DNA of 64,000 nucleotides, taken from assembly GCA_023702235.1 (NCBI GenBank), contig JAMQCR010000002.1:1302501-1366500 (forward strand). The letters are read 5' to 3'. Shown here piece after piece: positions 33,336-42,658 of the stretch (positions within the stretch are counted from its first letter, which is position 1; each line of letters begins with the position of its first letter). The notes under the pieces are model-generated. The model did not search any database. It was not told the DNA's origin and saw nothing but the letters and a program-made list of their open reading frames with translations. The translations under genes and the position numbers were made by a program. Origin of the DNA: Neobacillus pocheonensis. GTDB lineage: Bacteria; Bacillota; Bacilli; Bacillales; Cytobacillaceae.

Positions 33336-33796
33336 AACATTTTAAGGGAAACCTAGTGTGAAGGAAATCGCATTTATGGTGTCTAACTTTGCATAACCAC
33401 CACCTTTATTTTTATTTACATCTAAGCTGGTACCTAAAAAGAGAACCATTTATAACAAAGTGGTGGATTTCCTAATTTTTTAATCCTTTATTCAACTGCC
33501 ACATTACTTGAAGAAGAAAAAAAGCGTTCTTCATTATTGAAGAATCGCACCCGATAGTTTAAGTGTAATCCTTCACAATCTCTTCTACACCTTAATATAA
33601 CTCCAATCCCTAATAAGTATTGTTCCAGTATCCGGTACAATACTAAAAGACACCTTCTTATTCAAGAAAAGCGCCCTATAAATGGAATAACCCCTTAACT
33701 CCTAACAGCAAATTTTAGTTAAAGTATTTTTAATCCCATTGGTATCCTAAAACCACGCCTTTTGTTTTATAAGGGGTACAAACAACATTACTACTT
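33336..33796. other. gene-free stretch with a dispersed-repeat copy
   Basis: 33490-33600 contains CAACTGCCACATTACTTGAA, AGAAGAAAAAAAGCG, GAATCGCACC and TTTAAGTGTAATCCTTCACA-ATCTC, a copy of the dispersed repeat seen at 34385, 35605, 37550, 50735 and 52650. No coding frame. Confidence 0.5.
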
Positions 33797-34273
33797 CTAA
33801 TATTTCTTTACCTCTTTTACAATAGTTCGTTCCACTAATAATTGATAAATATAAATAACGATTGCTGTTACAACTGACAATATGTAAAAATGTTTTGGTC
33901 GCATTTTCTTGAATTCGAATACTCCAACTTTAGCGAAAAATTTTGCGATAGGGAATGCAAGAAGATAATCTAGTACAATATTTAATGTTAAGTACTTTAT
34001 AAAGCTACCGTACGTTAATTTAAATACCCAAATAGTTGTTATAAAAAATAAACCTAAAAGGTAAGAGAAATCTAAACGATAATTTGGAAATAAAGCATTT
34101 TTTACTTTCCACCACTTGCGTCTATCAGCAATTTCACCTAACAAACTAAAGATATAACCAATAAAAGTTGCTACTGGAAGAAAGCGAACAAAAGAATTTT
34201 TCCCTAGCAATGGAGTAGTTAACCAAGGAATAACTAATGTACTAAATGATAAAGCCTTTCTTTTATTAATCAT
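33797..34273 (-). CDS. membrane protein, unknown (158 aa)
   Basis: Start set at 34273 (MINKRKALSFSTLVIPWLTT) with a GAGGG signal; the frame is open to 34294. About four helices (residues 10-25, 35-50, 77-120, 133-150). RKWWKVKNALFPNYRLDFSY lies between. The pattern is like small Bacillaceae membrane proteins often found next to CBO0543-family genes, as here. Function unknown. Confidence 0.65.
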   Translation of the reverse strand: MINKRKALSFSTLVIPWLTTPLLGKNSFVRFLPVATFIGYIFSLLGEIADRRKWWKVKNALFPNYRLDFSYLLGLFFITTIWVFKLTYGSFIKYLTLNIVLDYLLAFPIAKFFAKVGVFEFKKMRPKHFYILSVVTAIVIYIYQLLVERTIVKEVKKY

Positions 34274-34448
34274 AGGAGCCCTCACAAGATACAATTTATT
34301 TATTTATTTATTATTCCCTTCTGTTCAGAAGTTTTATTCCATTAAATGGCCGATTGTTTAACACAAGTTAAACACCGTTTTTCAACTATACTGCCACGTT
34401 AGTTGAACAAGAAAAAAGGCATCCGCAGCAACCTAACGTTGAGATGGT

Positions 34449-34967
34449 TTATTGTTCAGATAACGGAAAATCAAAATAAATTACAAAAAACGCTGTTAAT
34501 AAAAACGAAACTATCCACGCAGGAATTGGCTTTAGGTAATGAAACCTCAACATTATAACCCATATAAAATTAAAGGCTATTGACCACAAAAAGTTCCAAC
34601 CGTGATGATATGAGATTCTTCCTGATAAATACATTACTCCTTCAATTCCACAAAGAATAGTTCCATATAAAATTAAGTATAATAATTGTTTCATCCCTGA
34701 CTTTGGTAAGTGAGACAGAAACAATATTACAATGCAAGGAAAAATTATAAATGCTGCCACCAATACTGAAAATGTTCTGTTCAATAAAAAATTCTCGCTC
34801 TCCATCCTCCAGAGAAAAAAATGACAGTTTACAAAAAATGTATATAAAAACTGATTTACTATCACATATAAAATGGTTGGGTAGTATTTCTCCCAATTTT
34901 TCAAATTGCCCCATTTCCAGCAACAAAGTAAAAGAATTAAGCATAAGGAAGTACGCAATAGTAACAC
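34449..34967 (-). CDS. CBO0543-family-like membrane protein (172 aa)
   Basis: Five hydrophobic helices with the CBO0543-type landmarks: NWEKYYPTILYVIVNQFLYT, FLLNRTFSVLVAAFIIFPCI, a YHHGWNFLWSIAFNFIWVIM segment, and a PxxAWxxSFLLTAFFVIYFD ending. The start is uncertain: an adjacent frame begins GTG AAA ATA GGT at 34977 with no clear ribosome binding site for either. Followed by a dispersed-repeat copy. Function unknown. Confidence 0.65.
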   Translation of the reverse strand: MLLLRTSLCLILLLCCWKWGNLKNWEKYYPTILYVIVNQFLYTFFVNCHFFLWRMESENFLLNRTFSVLVAAFIIFPCIVILFLSHLPKSGMKQLLYLILYGTILCGIEGVMYLSGRISYHHGWNFLWSIAFNFIWVIMLRFHYLKPIPAWIVSFLLTAFFVIYFDFPLSEQ

Positions 34968-35029
34968 CTATTTTCACTTTTTGTATTAATATCTGTGGAA
35001 AAATTCAAACTCATACTATATTCTTTTGA

Positions 35030-35820
35030 ACCTGCCCCCTTACTTCAAAAAGAAAATGCGTCTCCACTTATCGTAGAAACGCACCAGTTAGTTAAAGAAG
35101 TACATTATGTCGCAATATATCCCTCGTGTTCAAGGTATCCATAAACGTTGATATAACAACATTTGTAAGCATTTATGGAGATTTGTATTTAATATTGTGC
35201 ATTAAAATTTGCCCTTAAAAAGGCTTTTTTTCTTTATCCCAAAGTGTAAAAGTTTGTAAAAATATTTTTCAGCTAACTTGCATAAATTAATATTTAGGAC
35301 TCCCTTCTTTCTTGTTGAAATATATCCGTAGTTCGAACAATCATCTACGGATATATTTTTAAAAAACAACGTGAAATTAGCCCAATCAATAAAAACTAAA
35401 GGTGCATAATATTTTAGTGGGTATTAGTCAATATCTGAGCCTCTATGAATCTCTATTGAACCGCACTTGTGGCGGTTTTTCTAAGCATAAAAAGAACCCA
35501 AATTATGAGTGCTTTTTCCGTAATTCTTCTAACATTTTCTCTTCTTTGATAAAGTTCTTCATTTGCTGATTAACCTATGTGAAAATTGCGTAATAAACAT
35601 TTCTTGTTCAACTAAACTGCCCCGTTACTTGAATAAGAAAAAGATCGCCGCAGCGAACACTCTTGAACTCAAGCACCCGTTACTTGAATAAGAAATTCCT
35701 TCTATTGAATTGAGTATGCCCTTCCCCAATTCAAGAATTCCGCCCAGGCAATAATCCTGTTCGTGTTTAGACTCACTGTCTTCGGAAGGGAGTCTTTTTC
35801 ATTCTTGATAGGCTTTCTCG
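35030..35820. other. gene-free stretch with hairpins and dispersed repeats
   Basis: Holds AACGCACCAGTTAGTTAAAG at 35076-35095, a terminator-like hairpin ATATATCCGTAG..CTACGGATATATTTTT at 35318-35362, AACCGC-ACTTGT-GGCGGTTTTT at 35458-35481, the dispersed repeat at 35605-35700, and GACTC..GAGTCTTTTT at about 35779-35805, which could end the lipoprotein gene. No coding frame is supported. Confidence 0.5.
35605..35700. repeat. dispersed intergenic repeat (most complete copy)
   Basis: GTTCAACTAAACTGCCCCGT-TACTTGAATAAGAAAAAGAT-CGCCGCAGCGA, followed by CTCAAGCACCCGTTACTTGA. Two sub-modules recur elsewhere: module A (CAACTAxACTGCCxCGTTA..TTGAAxAAGAAAAA) and module B (CAAGCACCCGTTACTTTAAG..TTCACAATCTG). 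Copies or parts are at about 32304, 33490, 34385, 35076, 37550, 50735 and 52650, all outside genes. Confidence 0.7.
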
Positions 35821-36463
35821 TTAGTTCGTCGGATAAAAATCTACCTTTTCATAAGAATTTGTATCAGGATTGAATATCTCGCCTTTATTGTTGATTTTTC
35901 TATATCCATATGCATCTGCCATCACAAAATAATTATTAGGAGCAGGGTTACGGGATAAGAAAACCATAATTTCAGAGTTTTTGTCTTTATCTTTATTAGC
36001 TTGTTGTTCTAGTTTATAAACAACCTTTTCAGTTTCACGCTCTTGTTTAGAATATTGTTTTGGTTTATGAATAACACCTTTGCTATCAACTTTCTTCAGG
36101 TACTGGTGTTGTGTTCTTCAGATAAGTATCCAGAGTCACATCGCCACCATAATACACTATATCTATCCCATTCTTCATTTCTGAATCGGTCAGAGCTCCC
36201 TTTAGCACTTTAGTTACTTTCATGTGTGACTCAGTTTCAATCAAATCATGGTGTACAAAGGATGTATTATCTTTTTCAAATTTCCCTACCATAACAACTG
36301 ACGCCGCTTGATACATTTTGTAAACAGAGGACGCAGCTTCTGCATAATCCGGATAATTAGTAAATGTAAATGCTGTATTACTAGATGCTTTACTTTGATT
36401 TGAACAAGAAATAAGACTTAGAAAAGCAACTATTAAAACTATTATAAGAACAGACTTTTTCAT
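35821..36463 (-). pseudogene. lipoprotein, unknown, frameshifted (about 213 aa)
   Basis: Start at 36463 (MKKSVLIIVLIVAFLSLISC) after GGAGGTATGGT; LISC is a lipobox. The first frame runs to DTYLKNTTPVPEES-stop (36086). The next frame continues HQYLKKVDSKGVIHKPKQYS, YKLEQQANKDKDKNSEIMVF and DFYPTN-stop at 35821. One base lost near 36100 would join them. The predicted extracellular domain contains KVTKVLKGAL, similar in style to small Bacillus surface lipoproteins. No family recognised. Confidence 0.65.
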
Positions 36464-36606
36464 ATACCATACCTCCGCACACGATGTTTTTACCAAAATA
36501 TACCATTGCATGCTGTTTTATTCAATAGTGTTAAGCTTTTTTATGAAAGGTAACTGAGGTTAGATAAAGATGAAAACAACAATATTCTTTAACAGATCCA
36601 ATAAAT

Positions 36607-36646
36607 AAAAACAGGGCATGGGAAATTTCCATGCCCTGTTTTTTTG
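36607..36646 (-). terminator. terminator hairpin
   Basis: AAAACAGGGCATGG-GAAATTT-CCATGCCCTGTTTTTTT, a strong symmetric hairpin downstream of the small gene at 36696-36833. Confidence 0.85.
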
Positions 36647-36695
36647 TTTATGAAATTTGTGGTCAGCAAGATCCTTTGGTTTGCCGTTCTCCGGA

Positions 36696-36833
36696 TTAAA
36701 ACGGCTCGATGGCTTTCTCGTTTTTACCAGTTTGAGGCTGATTTTCAATTCTTCTTTCTTCGGCTTCCTTGGGAATTTCTTTAAGGTGTTTATTTACTTC
36801 TTTTACTTGATTAGTAGTTCGCATTTCATCCAT
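36696..36833 (-). CDS. small hydrophilic protein (45 aa)
   Basis: ATG 36833 with GAGG nine bases upstream: MDEMRTTNQVKEVNKHLKEI and NQPQTGKNEKAIEPF. Highly charged, no hydrophobic core, probably disordered. Another frame past the stop gives FNPENGKPKDLADHKFHKQK, so a lost base near 36697 may have shortened the protein from about 58 residues. No family recognised. Confidence 0.5.
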   Translation of the reverse strand: MDEMRTTNQVKEVNKHLKEIPKEAEERRIENQPQTGKNEKAIEPF

Positions 36834-36991
36834 TTTCAAAAACCTCAATTCATTAAAATATCTTTGATAAATATAATATGCCGCAGTGATAAAGATTTTA
36901 TGTCCGTTGAATCAGACCCGCAATATTTGAATGGACGCCTTTTTATATGGCATAGTAATTACAGCAAAAAACGGCAATGCGGATGATAATT

Positions 36992-37216
36992 ATGAAAGAC
37001 GTATCTCTTCAAATTTTTTATATTTCAAATGAAAACTCAGTGACGCAGCGAGGTTCCTTCCCACTAAGAGGAAAAACGAAGGAAGTTGTGGCTTATGAAT
37101 GGTTTAGGAAAATAAAAAAAGAAATGCCATTTGGTGCAGAGCTCGAGAAGGTGAGCGCGGACGGAGACGACATCACTGAAAAAGTAATGGAAATTGAAAA
37201 AGCCCAACTCGGATGA
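36992..37216 (+). CDS. hypothetical protein (74 aa)
   Basis: Starts MKDVSLQIFYISNENSVTQR. Contains FPLRGKTKEVVAYEWFRKIK and ELEKVSADGDDITEKVMEIE. The strand-helix-strand pattern suggests a small soluble domain. The ribosome binding site is weak (GGATGAT). The stop lies inside the hairpin CCCAACTC-GGAT-GAGTTGGG (37203-37222). No family recognised. Confidence 0.55.
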   Translation: MKDVSLQIFYISNENSVTQRGSFPLRGKTKEVVAYEWFRKIKKEMPFGAELEKVSADGDDITEKVMEIEKAQLG

Positions 37217-37222
37217 GTTGGG

Positions 37223-37616
37223 AAACAATTGCCATTGAACGAACGAGATATTTGGAGTAATATAATCACACAAGCTGCGTTGTTCGTATTCACAATAAAG
37301 TTTTAACCTTTAAGCTGTAACAGGGAATTTTAATTGAAACGGGAATGACAAGCCTCTGTCAATATGACATGGAGGACATGCAGGAATGTTTCTGCGAACA
37401 CCCACTTTGAGGAGTGGTGGTTTAAAACTTTCTTATCCAACTACGGCAAAGGCGGCTGTACATAATCTAAGGCAAATGAATCAGCGTCCTTCGGAGGCTG
37501 TTTTTTTATTGTCTAGAGGATCGCCCCCACCAATCTCCTTCTTCAACATAAGCACCCGTTACTTTAAGTACATTTTTTCACAATCTGCTTAGAATAAACA
37601 TTTTTACCCACAATAA
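37223..37616. other. gene-free stretch with a dispersed-repeat copy
   Basis: Module B of the dispersed repeat at 37550-37600 (AAGCACCCGTTACTTTAAGT, TTTTTTCACAATCTGCTTAG). The rest shows no supported frame. Confidence 0.45.
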
Positions 37617-37650
37617 AAACTAATCGGCATTTTTTCCGATTAGTTTTTTA
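37617..37650 (-). terminator. terminator of the wrbA-like gene 1
   Basis: AAACTAATCGG..CCGATTAGTTTTTT. The same hairpin sequence recurs after the second wrbA-like gene at 38411-38446, so the terminator was duplicated with the gene. Confidence 0.85.
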
Positions 37651-37651
37651 C

Positions 37652-38274
37652 TTATTGATTTGCTTTCTTTACCCATTCTGCAACTGTTACAGTTCGCTTT
37701 GCTTGGTGTTTTACAGCTGCTTGAACAGCTTTAAAATCTTCAATCATTTTGCCATTCTGGTCAACTGTTACACTTGTTCCATATGGATTTCCCCTGCTCC
37801 AAATATTACTGGATCTGAATATCCTGGAGTTGCAACAATTGCTCCCCAATGGTGCATTGTTGTATAAAACGATAATATGGTTGCTTCTTGTCCGCCATGT
37901 GGGTTTTGTGCTGATGTCATAGCACTTACTACTTTATTCACTAGCTTTCCGTTAAACCACAAACCGCCCGTGGTGTCTAAGAACTGCTTCATTTGAGAAG
38001 GCATGTTTCCAAATCGGGTTGGAACACTGAAAATGATGGCATCTGCCCATTCTAAATCATCGAGAGAAACAGTGGGGACACATGCTGCAACTTCTTCAGA
38101 ATGATGCTTCCAGGCAGGATTTGAATCAATTACTGATTGAGGTGCTAATTCTGGAACTTTTAAAACTTTTACGTCAGCTCCAGCTTCTCTAGCTCCCTCC
38201 GAAGCCCATTGTGTTAATTGAAAATTTGTACCTGTTGAACTATAAAAGATGATTGCAAGATTTACATTTGACAT
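37652..38274 (-). pseudogene. WrbA-like flavoprotein (NAD(P)H:quinone oxidoreductase), copy 1, frameshifted
   Basis: Start taken at 38274 (MSNVNLAIIFYSSTGTNFQL); the frame is open upstream to 38343. FMN-binding FYSSTGTNFQLTQW, SVPTRFGNMPSQMKQFLDTT and SAQNPHGGQEATILSFYTTM are typical of WrbA. Near the C-terminus the frame goes wrong after FGAG. Adding one G to the GGGG run (complement of 37791-37794) restores GNPYGTSVTVDQNGKMIEDF and AEWVKKANQ. About 70-75% similar by eye to copy 2 (38450). Two-electron quinone reduction protects against redox cycling. Confidence 0.87.
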
Positions 38275-38410
38275 GGCCAATCTTCTTTTGCCTAGAGAAA
38301 TATTTAAATCTTTTAAAATCTTTATTGTGGATTTCATAATCATTATGTTGCCCCTGCTTTAATTTTCAATTCCTAGTTTATCGTCTTTCATTGGTATTTT
38401 ACTCCACAAA

Positions 38411-38446
38411 AAAAACTAATCGGAAGTTTTTCCGATTAGTTTTTCT
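38411..38446 (-). terminator. terminator of the wrbA-like gene 2
   Basis: AAACTAATCGGAAG..TCCGATTAGTTTTT, immediately after the stop at 38450. Confidence 0.88.
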
Positions 38447-38449
38447 TTC

Positions 38450-39061
38450 TTATTGATTGCCTTTTTTTACCCATTCTGCAACTGTTACAGTACGCTTTGC
38501 TTGATGTTTTACAGCCGCTTGAACATCTTCAATCATTTTTCCATCTTGACCAACAGTAACGCTTGTTCCATATGGGTTACCACCAGCTCCAAAAGTTACA
38601 GGGTCTGTATAACCAGGCGCTGCAACGATTGCACCCCAATGATACATAGTTGTATATAGTGATAAAATAGTTGCCTCTTGACCACCGTGCGGATTTTGAG
38701 CGGAAGACATGGCACTTACAACCTTATTTACTAGCTTTCCATTAAACCAAAGACCTCCAGTTGTATCTAGGAATTGTTTCATTTGTGCAGGCATGTTACC
38801 AAATCGAGTAGGTACACTGAAAATAATGGCATCTGCCCATTCTAGGTCTTCTAATTTAACCTCTGGAACATCCTTTGTTGCTTCTACATGTGCTTTCCAA
38901 CCTGGATTTCCTTCAATAACTGATTGTGGTGCAAGTTCTGGTACTTTAAGAACCTTTACTTCTGCACCTGCTTCTTTTGCACCTTCAGCAGCCCATTGTG
39001 ATAATTGATAATTTGTTCCGCCCATGCTGTAATAGATCACTGCTAATTTTACATTTGTCAT
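38450..39061 (-). CDS. WrbA-like flavoprotein (NAD(P)H:quinone oxidoreductase), copy 2 (203 aa)
   Basis: Start set at 39061 (MTNVKLAVIYYSMGGTNYQL) with AAGGAGACAGAAAAA before it; the longer frame to 39115 would translate the ribosome binding site. YYSMGGTNYQLSQW, SVPTRFGNMPAQMKQFLDTT, AQNPHGGQEATILSLYTTMY and GAGGNPYGTSVTV give the full WrbA pattern. Intact. Tandem duplicate of the upstream-lying copy 1, each with its own terminator. Confidence 0.92.
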   Translation of the reverse strand: MTNVKLAVIYYSMGGTNYQLSQWAAEGAKEAGAEVKVLKVPELAPQSVIEGNPGWKAHVEATKDVPEVKLEDLEWADAIIFSVPTRFGNMPAQMKQFLDTTGGLWFNGKLVNKVVSAMSSAQNPHGGQEATILSLYTTMYHWGAIVAAPGYTDPVTFGAGGNPYGTSVTVGQDGKMIEDVQAAVKHQAKRTVTVAEWVKKGNQ

Positions 39062-39161
39062 TTTTTCTGTCTCCTTATCAGATGAATTTCCAAATAGTTT
39101 GGATAAAATACCCATTTGTTTTATACCAACCTTATTATTTCTTTTTTCACAATTTATATCC

Positions 39162-39842
39162 CTAATCTTCGAACTGTTTTTCCATTTCTATAATTAAGAT
39201 GTGTGACGTTTCAACCGCCTTAATTGAAATATTTTCTTCAACAATTTCCATACCATCTCGACCGTTTAACTCAACATCATTTATTACTGAAGTTCCTTCA
39301 ATTTGAACTAGATAAGCTTGTCTTCCTTCTTTTACTGGGAACTCAATGTTTTTTCTTTGTTCCAATTCCAAGGAATATATATTAGCATCTTGATTAATTT
39401 TGATTGGGGCATTTCCGTTTATATCTGAAACCATATGCAGCCAATTATTTTTTCTGTCTTCCCAGTTGAATTTAAAATCACTGTAGTTTGGCTCAAGTCC
39501 ATTTTTTACAGGGAGGACCTATATTTGCAAAAATCTAAGTGTATCTTCCCCTAAGTTATACTCACTATGAAGTACACCAGTACCTGCACTCATGTATTGA
39601 ACTTGACCACGAGTTACAGTGTTATTATTTCCCATGCAATCACCAAGTGTTAATTCCCCATTGACAACGTACGATATAATCTCCATATCCCTATGAGGAT
39701 GTACACCAAATCCTTTGTTCGCTTCAACCATATCATCGTTGATTACTCGTAAAAAGCCGAACTGGATCTTGTCTGGATTAAAATAATCTGCAAACGAAAA
39801 ATGAAATTTACATTTTAACCATCCAATATCACTAGAACCCAT
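39162..39842 (-). pseudogene. pirin-family protein with in-frame amber stop
   Basis: N-terminal cupin: MGSSDIGWLKCKFHFSFADY, VHPHRDMEIISYVVNGELT and GTGVLHSEYN, giving the HxH..HxE metal ligands. After DTLRFLQI comes TAG, then the same frame continues VLPVKNGLEPNYSDFKFNWE to the end at 39162 (C-terminal cupin half). In relatives this position is Trp (LQIWVLP), so TGG to TAG explains the stop. Not a frameshift. Pirins of this kind often act as quercetinase-like or redox-sensing proteins near quinone-stress genes, as here. Confidence 0.85.
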
Positions 39843-39932
39843 TTTGCTACTTTCGATTTTTTTTTAGCATTGAATTTCTCTCCTAAGTTCATTTTCAATG
39901 TCCCATTTGATGACAATGTACTATTTACTCCA

Positions 39933-40055
39933 TTATTTAACTACTTGATCTTCGGCTATGTGCATAATTTTTTCACAAGTCATTCCTTTAATAGCAAGGA
40001 CATTGGTTTGATAATTTTTACCTTTATAATTAACTGTAACCATTACCTCAAACAT
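39933..40055 (-). CDS. BA3454-family-like small stress protein (40 aa)
   Basis: ATG 40055 after GAAAGGAGAAATT. MFEVMVTVNYKGKNYQTNVL, AIKGMTCEKIMHIAEDQVVK and stop. The strand-strand-helix layout and the NYKGKxYQTNVL motif match small Bacillus stress-response proteins of the BA3454 type. After TAA the frame would read WSK and stop, so CAA to TAA may have trimmed four residues. Lies beside the pirin and Mhq-type genes. Confidence 0.6.
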   Translation of the reverse strand: MFEVMVTVNYKGKNYQTNVLAIKGMTCEKIMHIAEDQVVK

Positions 40056-40129
40056 TTTTAATTTCTCCTTTCAACAATAATTGATAACCTTTTAAATAAA
40101 TGAACTTCCCTTTTTATCAGCGTTTCAAT

Positions 40130-40440
40130 AGTATTATTGGATTCAAGGTGTTATAGTTGGATATACCGTTTTATGGTCAGCCAGTATCACCAATTGTTTT
40201 TCATTAGGTTGATAATTTACTTGTGCATCAGAAGAGTAATACCAGGTCTTTTCCGTTTCATTTACCTGAAAAACATTTAACTCATGCTTAAAATTCAAAA
40301 TCTTTGAAGACGTTTCTTCATCAACTGGCAGGCTAATCTCCCGCGTCCACCTTTATTTTCAATCGAATAAAGTTCAGTTTGGCAAAGTAGGCGGCTCCCG
40401 ATAGAATGACGAATCAATAGCATTTAGAAATTACCCCTTG
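40130..40440 (-). pseudogene. unidentified relic
   Basis: One minus-strand frame reads REISLPVDEETSSKILNFKH, ELNVFQVNETEKTWYYSSDA and QVNYQPNEKQLVILADHKTV without a start; the upstream part (TELYSIENKGGRG) is in another frame. Beta-rich fragment of an unknown gene. Confidence 0.4.
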
Positions 40441-41049
40441 TTACTTATAAAGTTCTTTATACCACTTTGCGGCAGCTTCAACTTCTTCAATGGTTAATTG
40501 ATGACCTCTATTCTCCCAATGAAGTTCAACTTTCGCATTAGCATTTTTTAATAAAGATTCTAATTCAGCAGATTCCATTGGCGAGCAGATTGGATCATTT
40601 GTTCCAGCTGCAATAAACACAGATTTTCCTGTCAAATCAGGAAGTTCAATGCCTTTTCTCGGAACCATTGGATGGTGAAGAATGGCACCCTTTAAGGCAT
40701 TTTGATAATGAAATAATAAACTTGCTGCTATATTTGCTCCATTTGAGTATCCAATGGCGATAATATTATCTCGGTCGAAACCATACTTTGATGCTGCTTC
40801 ATCAAGAAACTCATATAATTCATTTGTTCGGAAAATAAGGTCTTCTATATCAAATACTCCCTCAGCCAATCTTCGGAAGAATCTAGGCATTCCATTTTCT
40901 AATACATTCCCACGAACGCTTAAGACAGAAGCCTCATCATCAATTCTACCCGCAAGAGGCAACAGGTCTAATTCATTGCCACCAGTTCCATGAAGCAATA
41001 ATAGTGTTGGTTTTGTTGGATCTTGTCCTTTATTGAATATATGTTTCAT
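40441..41049 (-). CDS. mhqD: MhqD-like carboxylesterase/hydrolase (202 aa)
   Basis: Alpha/beta hydrolase of the phospholipase/carboxylesterase type: LLLLHGTGGNELDLLPLAGR, IIAIGYSNGANIAASLLFH (nucleophile Ser in GYSNG), AAGTNDPICSP (Asp) and WENRGHQLTIEE (His). Length and order match B. subtilis MhqD, induced by methylhydroquinone under MhqR. ATG overlaps the stop of the upstream dioxygenase gene (ATGA), so they are translationally coupled. Last gene of the operon. Confidence 0.9.
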   Translation of the reverse strand: MKHIFNKGQDPTKPTLLLLHGTGGNELDLLPLAGRIDDEASVLSVRGNVLENGMPRFFRRLAEGVFDIEDLIFRTNELYEFLDEAASKYGFDRDNIIAIGYSNGANIAASLLFHYQNALKGAILHHPMVPRKGIELPDLTGKSVFIAAGTNDPICSPMESAELESLLKNANAKVELHWENRGHQLTIEEVEAAAKWYKELYK

Positions 41050-41992
41050 TCTTTATCTCCCTCCAGAACTCGAACCTCCACAGGAGGCAAGGTTGCTTCC
41101 AATTCTTCTCGTTTTGATTCTAACCAAGACGGCAGCATAAGTTTTTTTCCAAGTTCATCGGCAGGTTCGTCTACTGCAAAACCTGGTGGGTCAGTTGCTA
41201 TTTCGAAGAGGATGCCACCTTCTTCATGAAATAAAGAGCTTTGAAGTAGTTTCGGTCAAGAATCTCTGTCGGATAAAACCCTTTCTCTATAAGTAGCGAT
41301 CTCCACCTTTGATGGTCTTCCTCATCCTTTGCTCTCCATGCTATATGATGAACCGTTCCTGCTCCCATTAGCCCTCGGACTGAAGGATTTAAGTGAATAT
41401 CAATGGTGTTTCCAACATTCCCTTCGGATTTAAACCTTAGAAATTCATTATCTTGACCAATGCATTCTAACCCCAAAACGTTTTCTAGAACATCCGTAGT
41501 TTTATGTGGCTGTGCCGAAAAAAGAACCGCACCGCCAAATCCTTTAATCGCATTTTCTGATTGAACTCCCCCAAAGTTCCAAGTATTTAATTGTCCTTCA
41601 TCTCGTTCTGTTAATTCAAGTTGGAGTCCGTCAGGGTCATTAAATTTAATATATTTTTCACCAAAGCGAGTGGATGAAGTAAACTCCACACCAAACTTTC
41701 GTAATCGATTTTCCCAAAAGGGAACCGCCCCCTTCGGTATAACATAACTGGTCACACCAACCTGACCTGTACCAATTCGACCTTTTAGCTGTTTAGCCCA
41801 TGGAAAAAACGTAATCACAGTTCCTGGTTGACCCGTTTCATTCCCAAAATAAAGATGGTAGACTTCTGGACGATCAAAATTGATGGTTTTTTTAACAAGC
41901 CTTAAACCAAGTACACCTACATAAAAGTCTATATTTCGTTGAGCATCGTTTACCATCGCTGAGATATGATGGATACCAGATGTTTTTTGCAT
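41046..41992 (-). pseudogene. MhqO-like ring-cleaving dioxygenase, second copy, 3' frameshift
   Basis: Glyoxalase/VOC dioxygenase with two repeats: TSGIHHISAMVNDAQRNIDF (His ligand HH), GLQLELTERDEG, then GFGGAVLFSAQPHKTTDVLE and AGTVHHIAWRAKDEEDHQRW. At KALYFMKKVASSSK the frame fails. One extra T in TATTTCATG restores FHEEGGILFEIATDPPGFAV and a normal ending LPPVEVRVLEGDKE-stop at 41046. In MhqO-type enzymes the lost GGILFEIATDPPG segment carries the Glu metal ligand. Operon with flavin reductase and MhqD. Confidence 0.87.
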
Positions 41993-42027
41993 TTTTTACC
42001 CTCCAATTCATCAAATCGAATGTGGAA

Positions 42028-42645
42028 CTATTTAGGTCTTTCTATTTCAAAAATATCACCAATTTTGGCGTAATTATTTCCAGCTAATCGACTTACAGCC
42101 GACAAGCCACTTGGATCGATTCTTCCATTTTCATAAATGTTGCTTTCGATATGAAATTGAACAACTTTTCCTATAATCAGATCACACCCTGGCGCATCCG
42201 AGCCTCCCAGTTCCAAAGAGTGCTCCAACGTACATTCCATTCTGATTTTTGCTTCCTTAACTCCAGGAACTGAAATCTTCACACTTTCGACTGGAGTTAA
42301 GTTTGCTAAGTCAATCTCACTCTCGTCAGGAGGAAGGTTTGCAGCTGTTCTATTTATTTTTTCAACATTTTGATCATCCACGATATGAACAACAAATTCT
42401 TTTGACTCGATGATGTTTCTTGCTGTATCCTTTTGTCTCCCCGCTGAGCGTTGAATAGATAATGAAATCAGCGGGGGATTGGATGACACGATATTAAAAT
42501 AGCTAAATGGAGCACCGTTCAAAACACCATCTTTTGAAATCGATGTGACGAAAGCAATTGGTCTTGGGATTATACTCCCTATTAGAAATTTATAATTTTC
42601 TCTTTCAGACAATGATGCTGGATCGATTGAAAGCAAAGAAACCAT
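42028..42645 (-). CDS. flavin reductase family protein (205 aa)
   Basis: FMN-binding split barrel: FLIGSIIPRPIAFVTSISKD, PFSYFNIVSSNPPLISLSIQ, KDTARNIIESKEFVVHIVDD, LELGGSDAPGCDLIIGKVVQ. Typical of the DIM6/NTAB flavin reductases. Sits between two MhqO-like dioxygenase genes (13- and 35-base gaps), so it probably supplies reduced flavin or reduces quinoid products in the same operon. Start with AAGGAATGG upstream. Confidence 0.9.
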   Translation of the reverse strand: MVSLLSIDPASLSERENYKFLIGSIIPRPIAFVTSISKDGVLNGAPFSYFNIVSSNPPLISLSIQRSAGRQKDTARNIIESKEFVVHIVDDQNVEKINRTAANLPPDESEIDLANLTPVESVKISVPGVKEAKIRMECTLEHSLELGGSDAPGCDLIIGKVVQFHIESNIYENGRIDPSGLSAVSRLAGNNYAKIGDIFEIERPK

Positions 42646-42658
42646 TCCTTTCTTCTTG

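Noticed and set aside
34642..34977. Alternative 111-codon frame at the CBO0543-like gene
   Set aside because: It lacks the family landmarks; kept only as a possible N-terminal start in the other frame.
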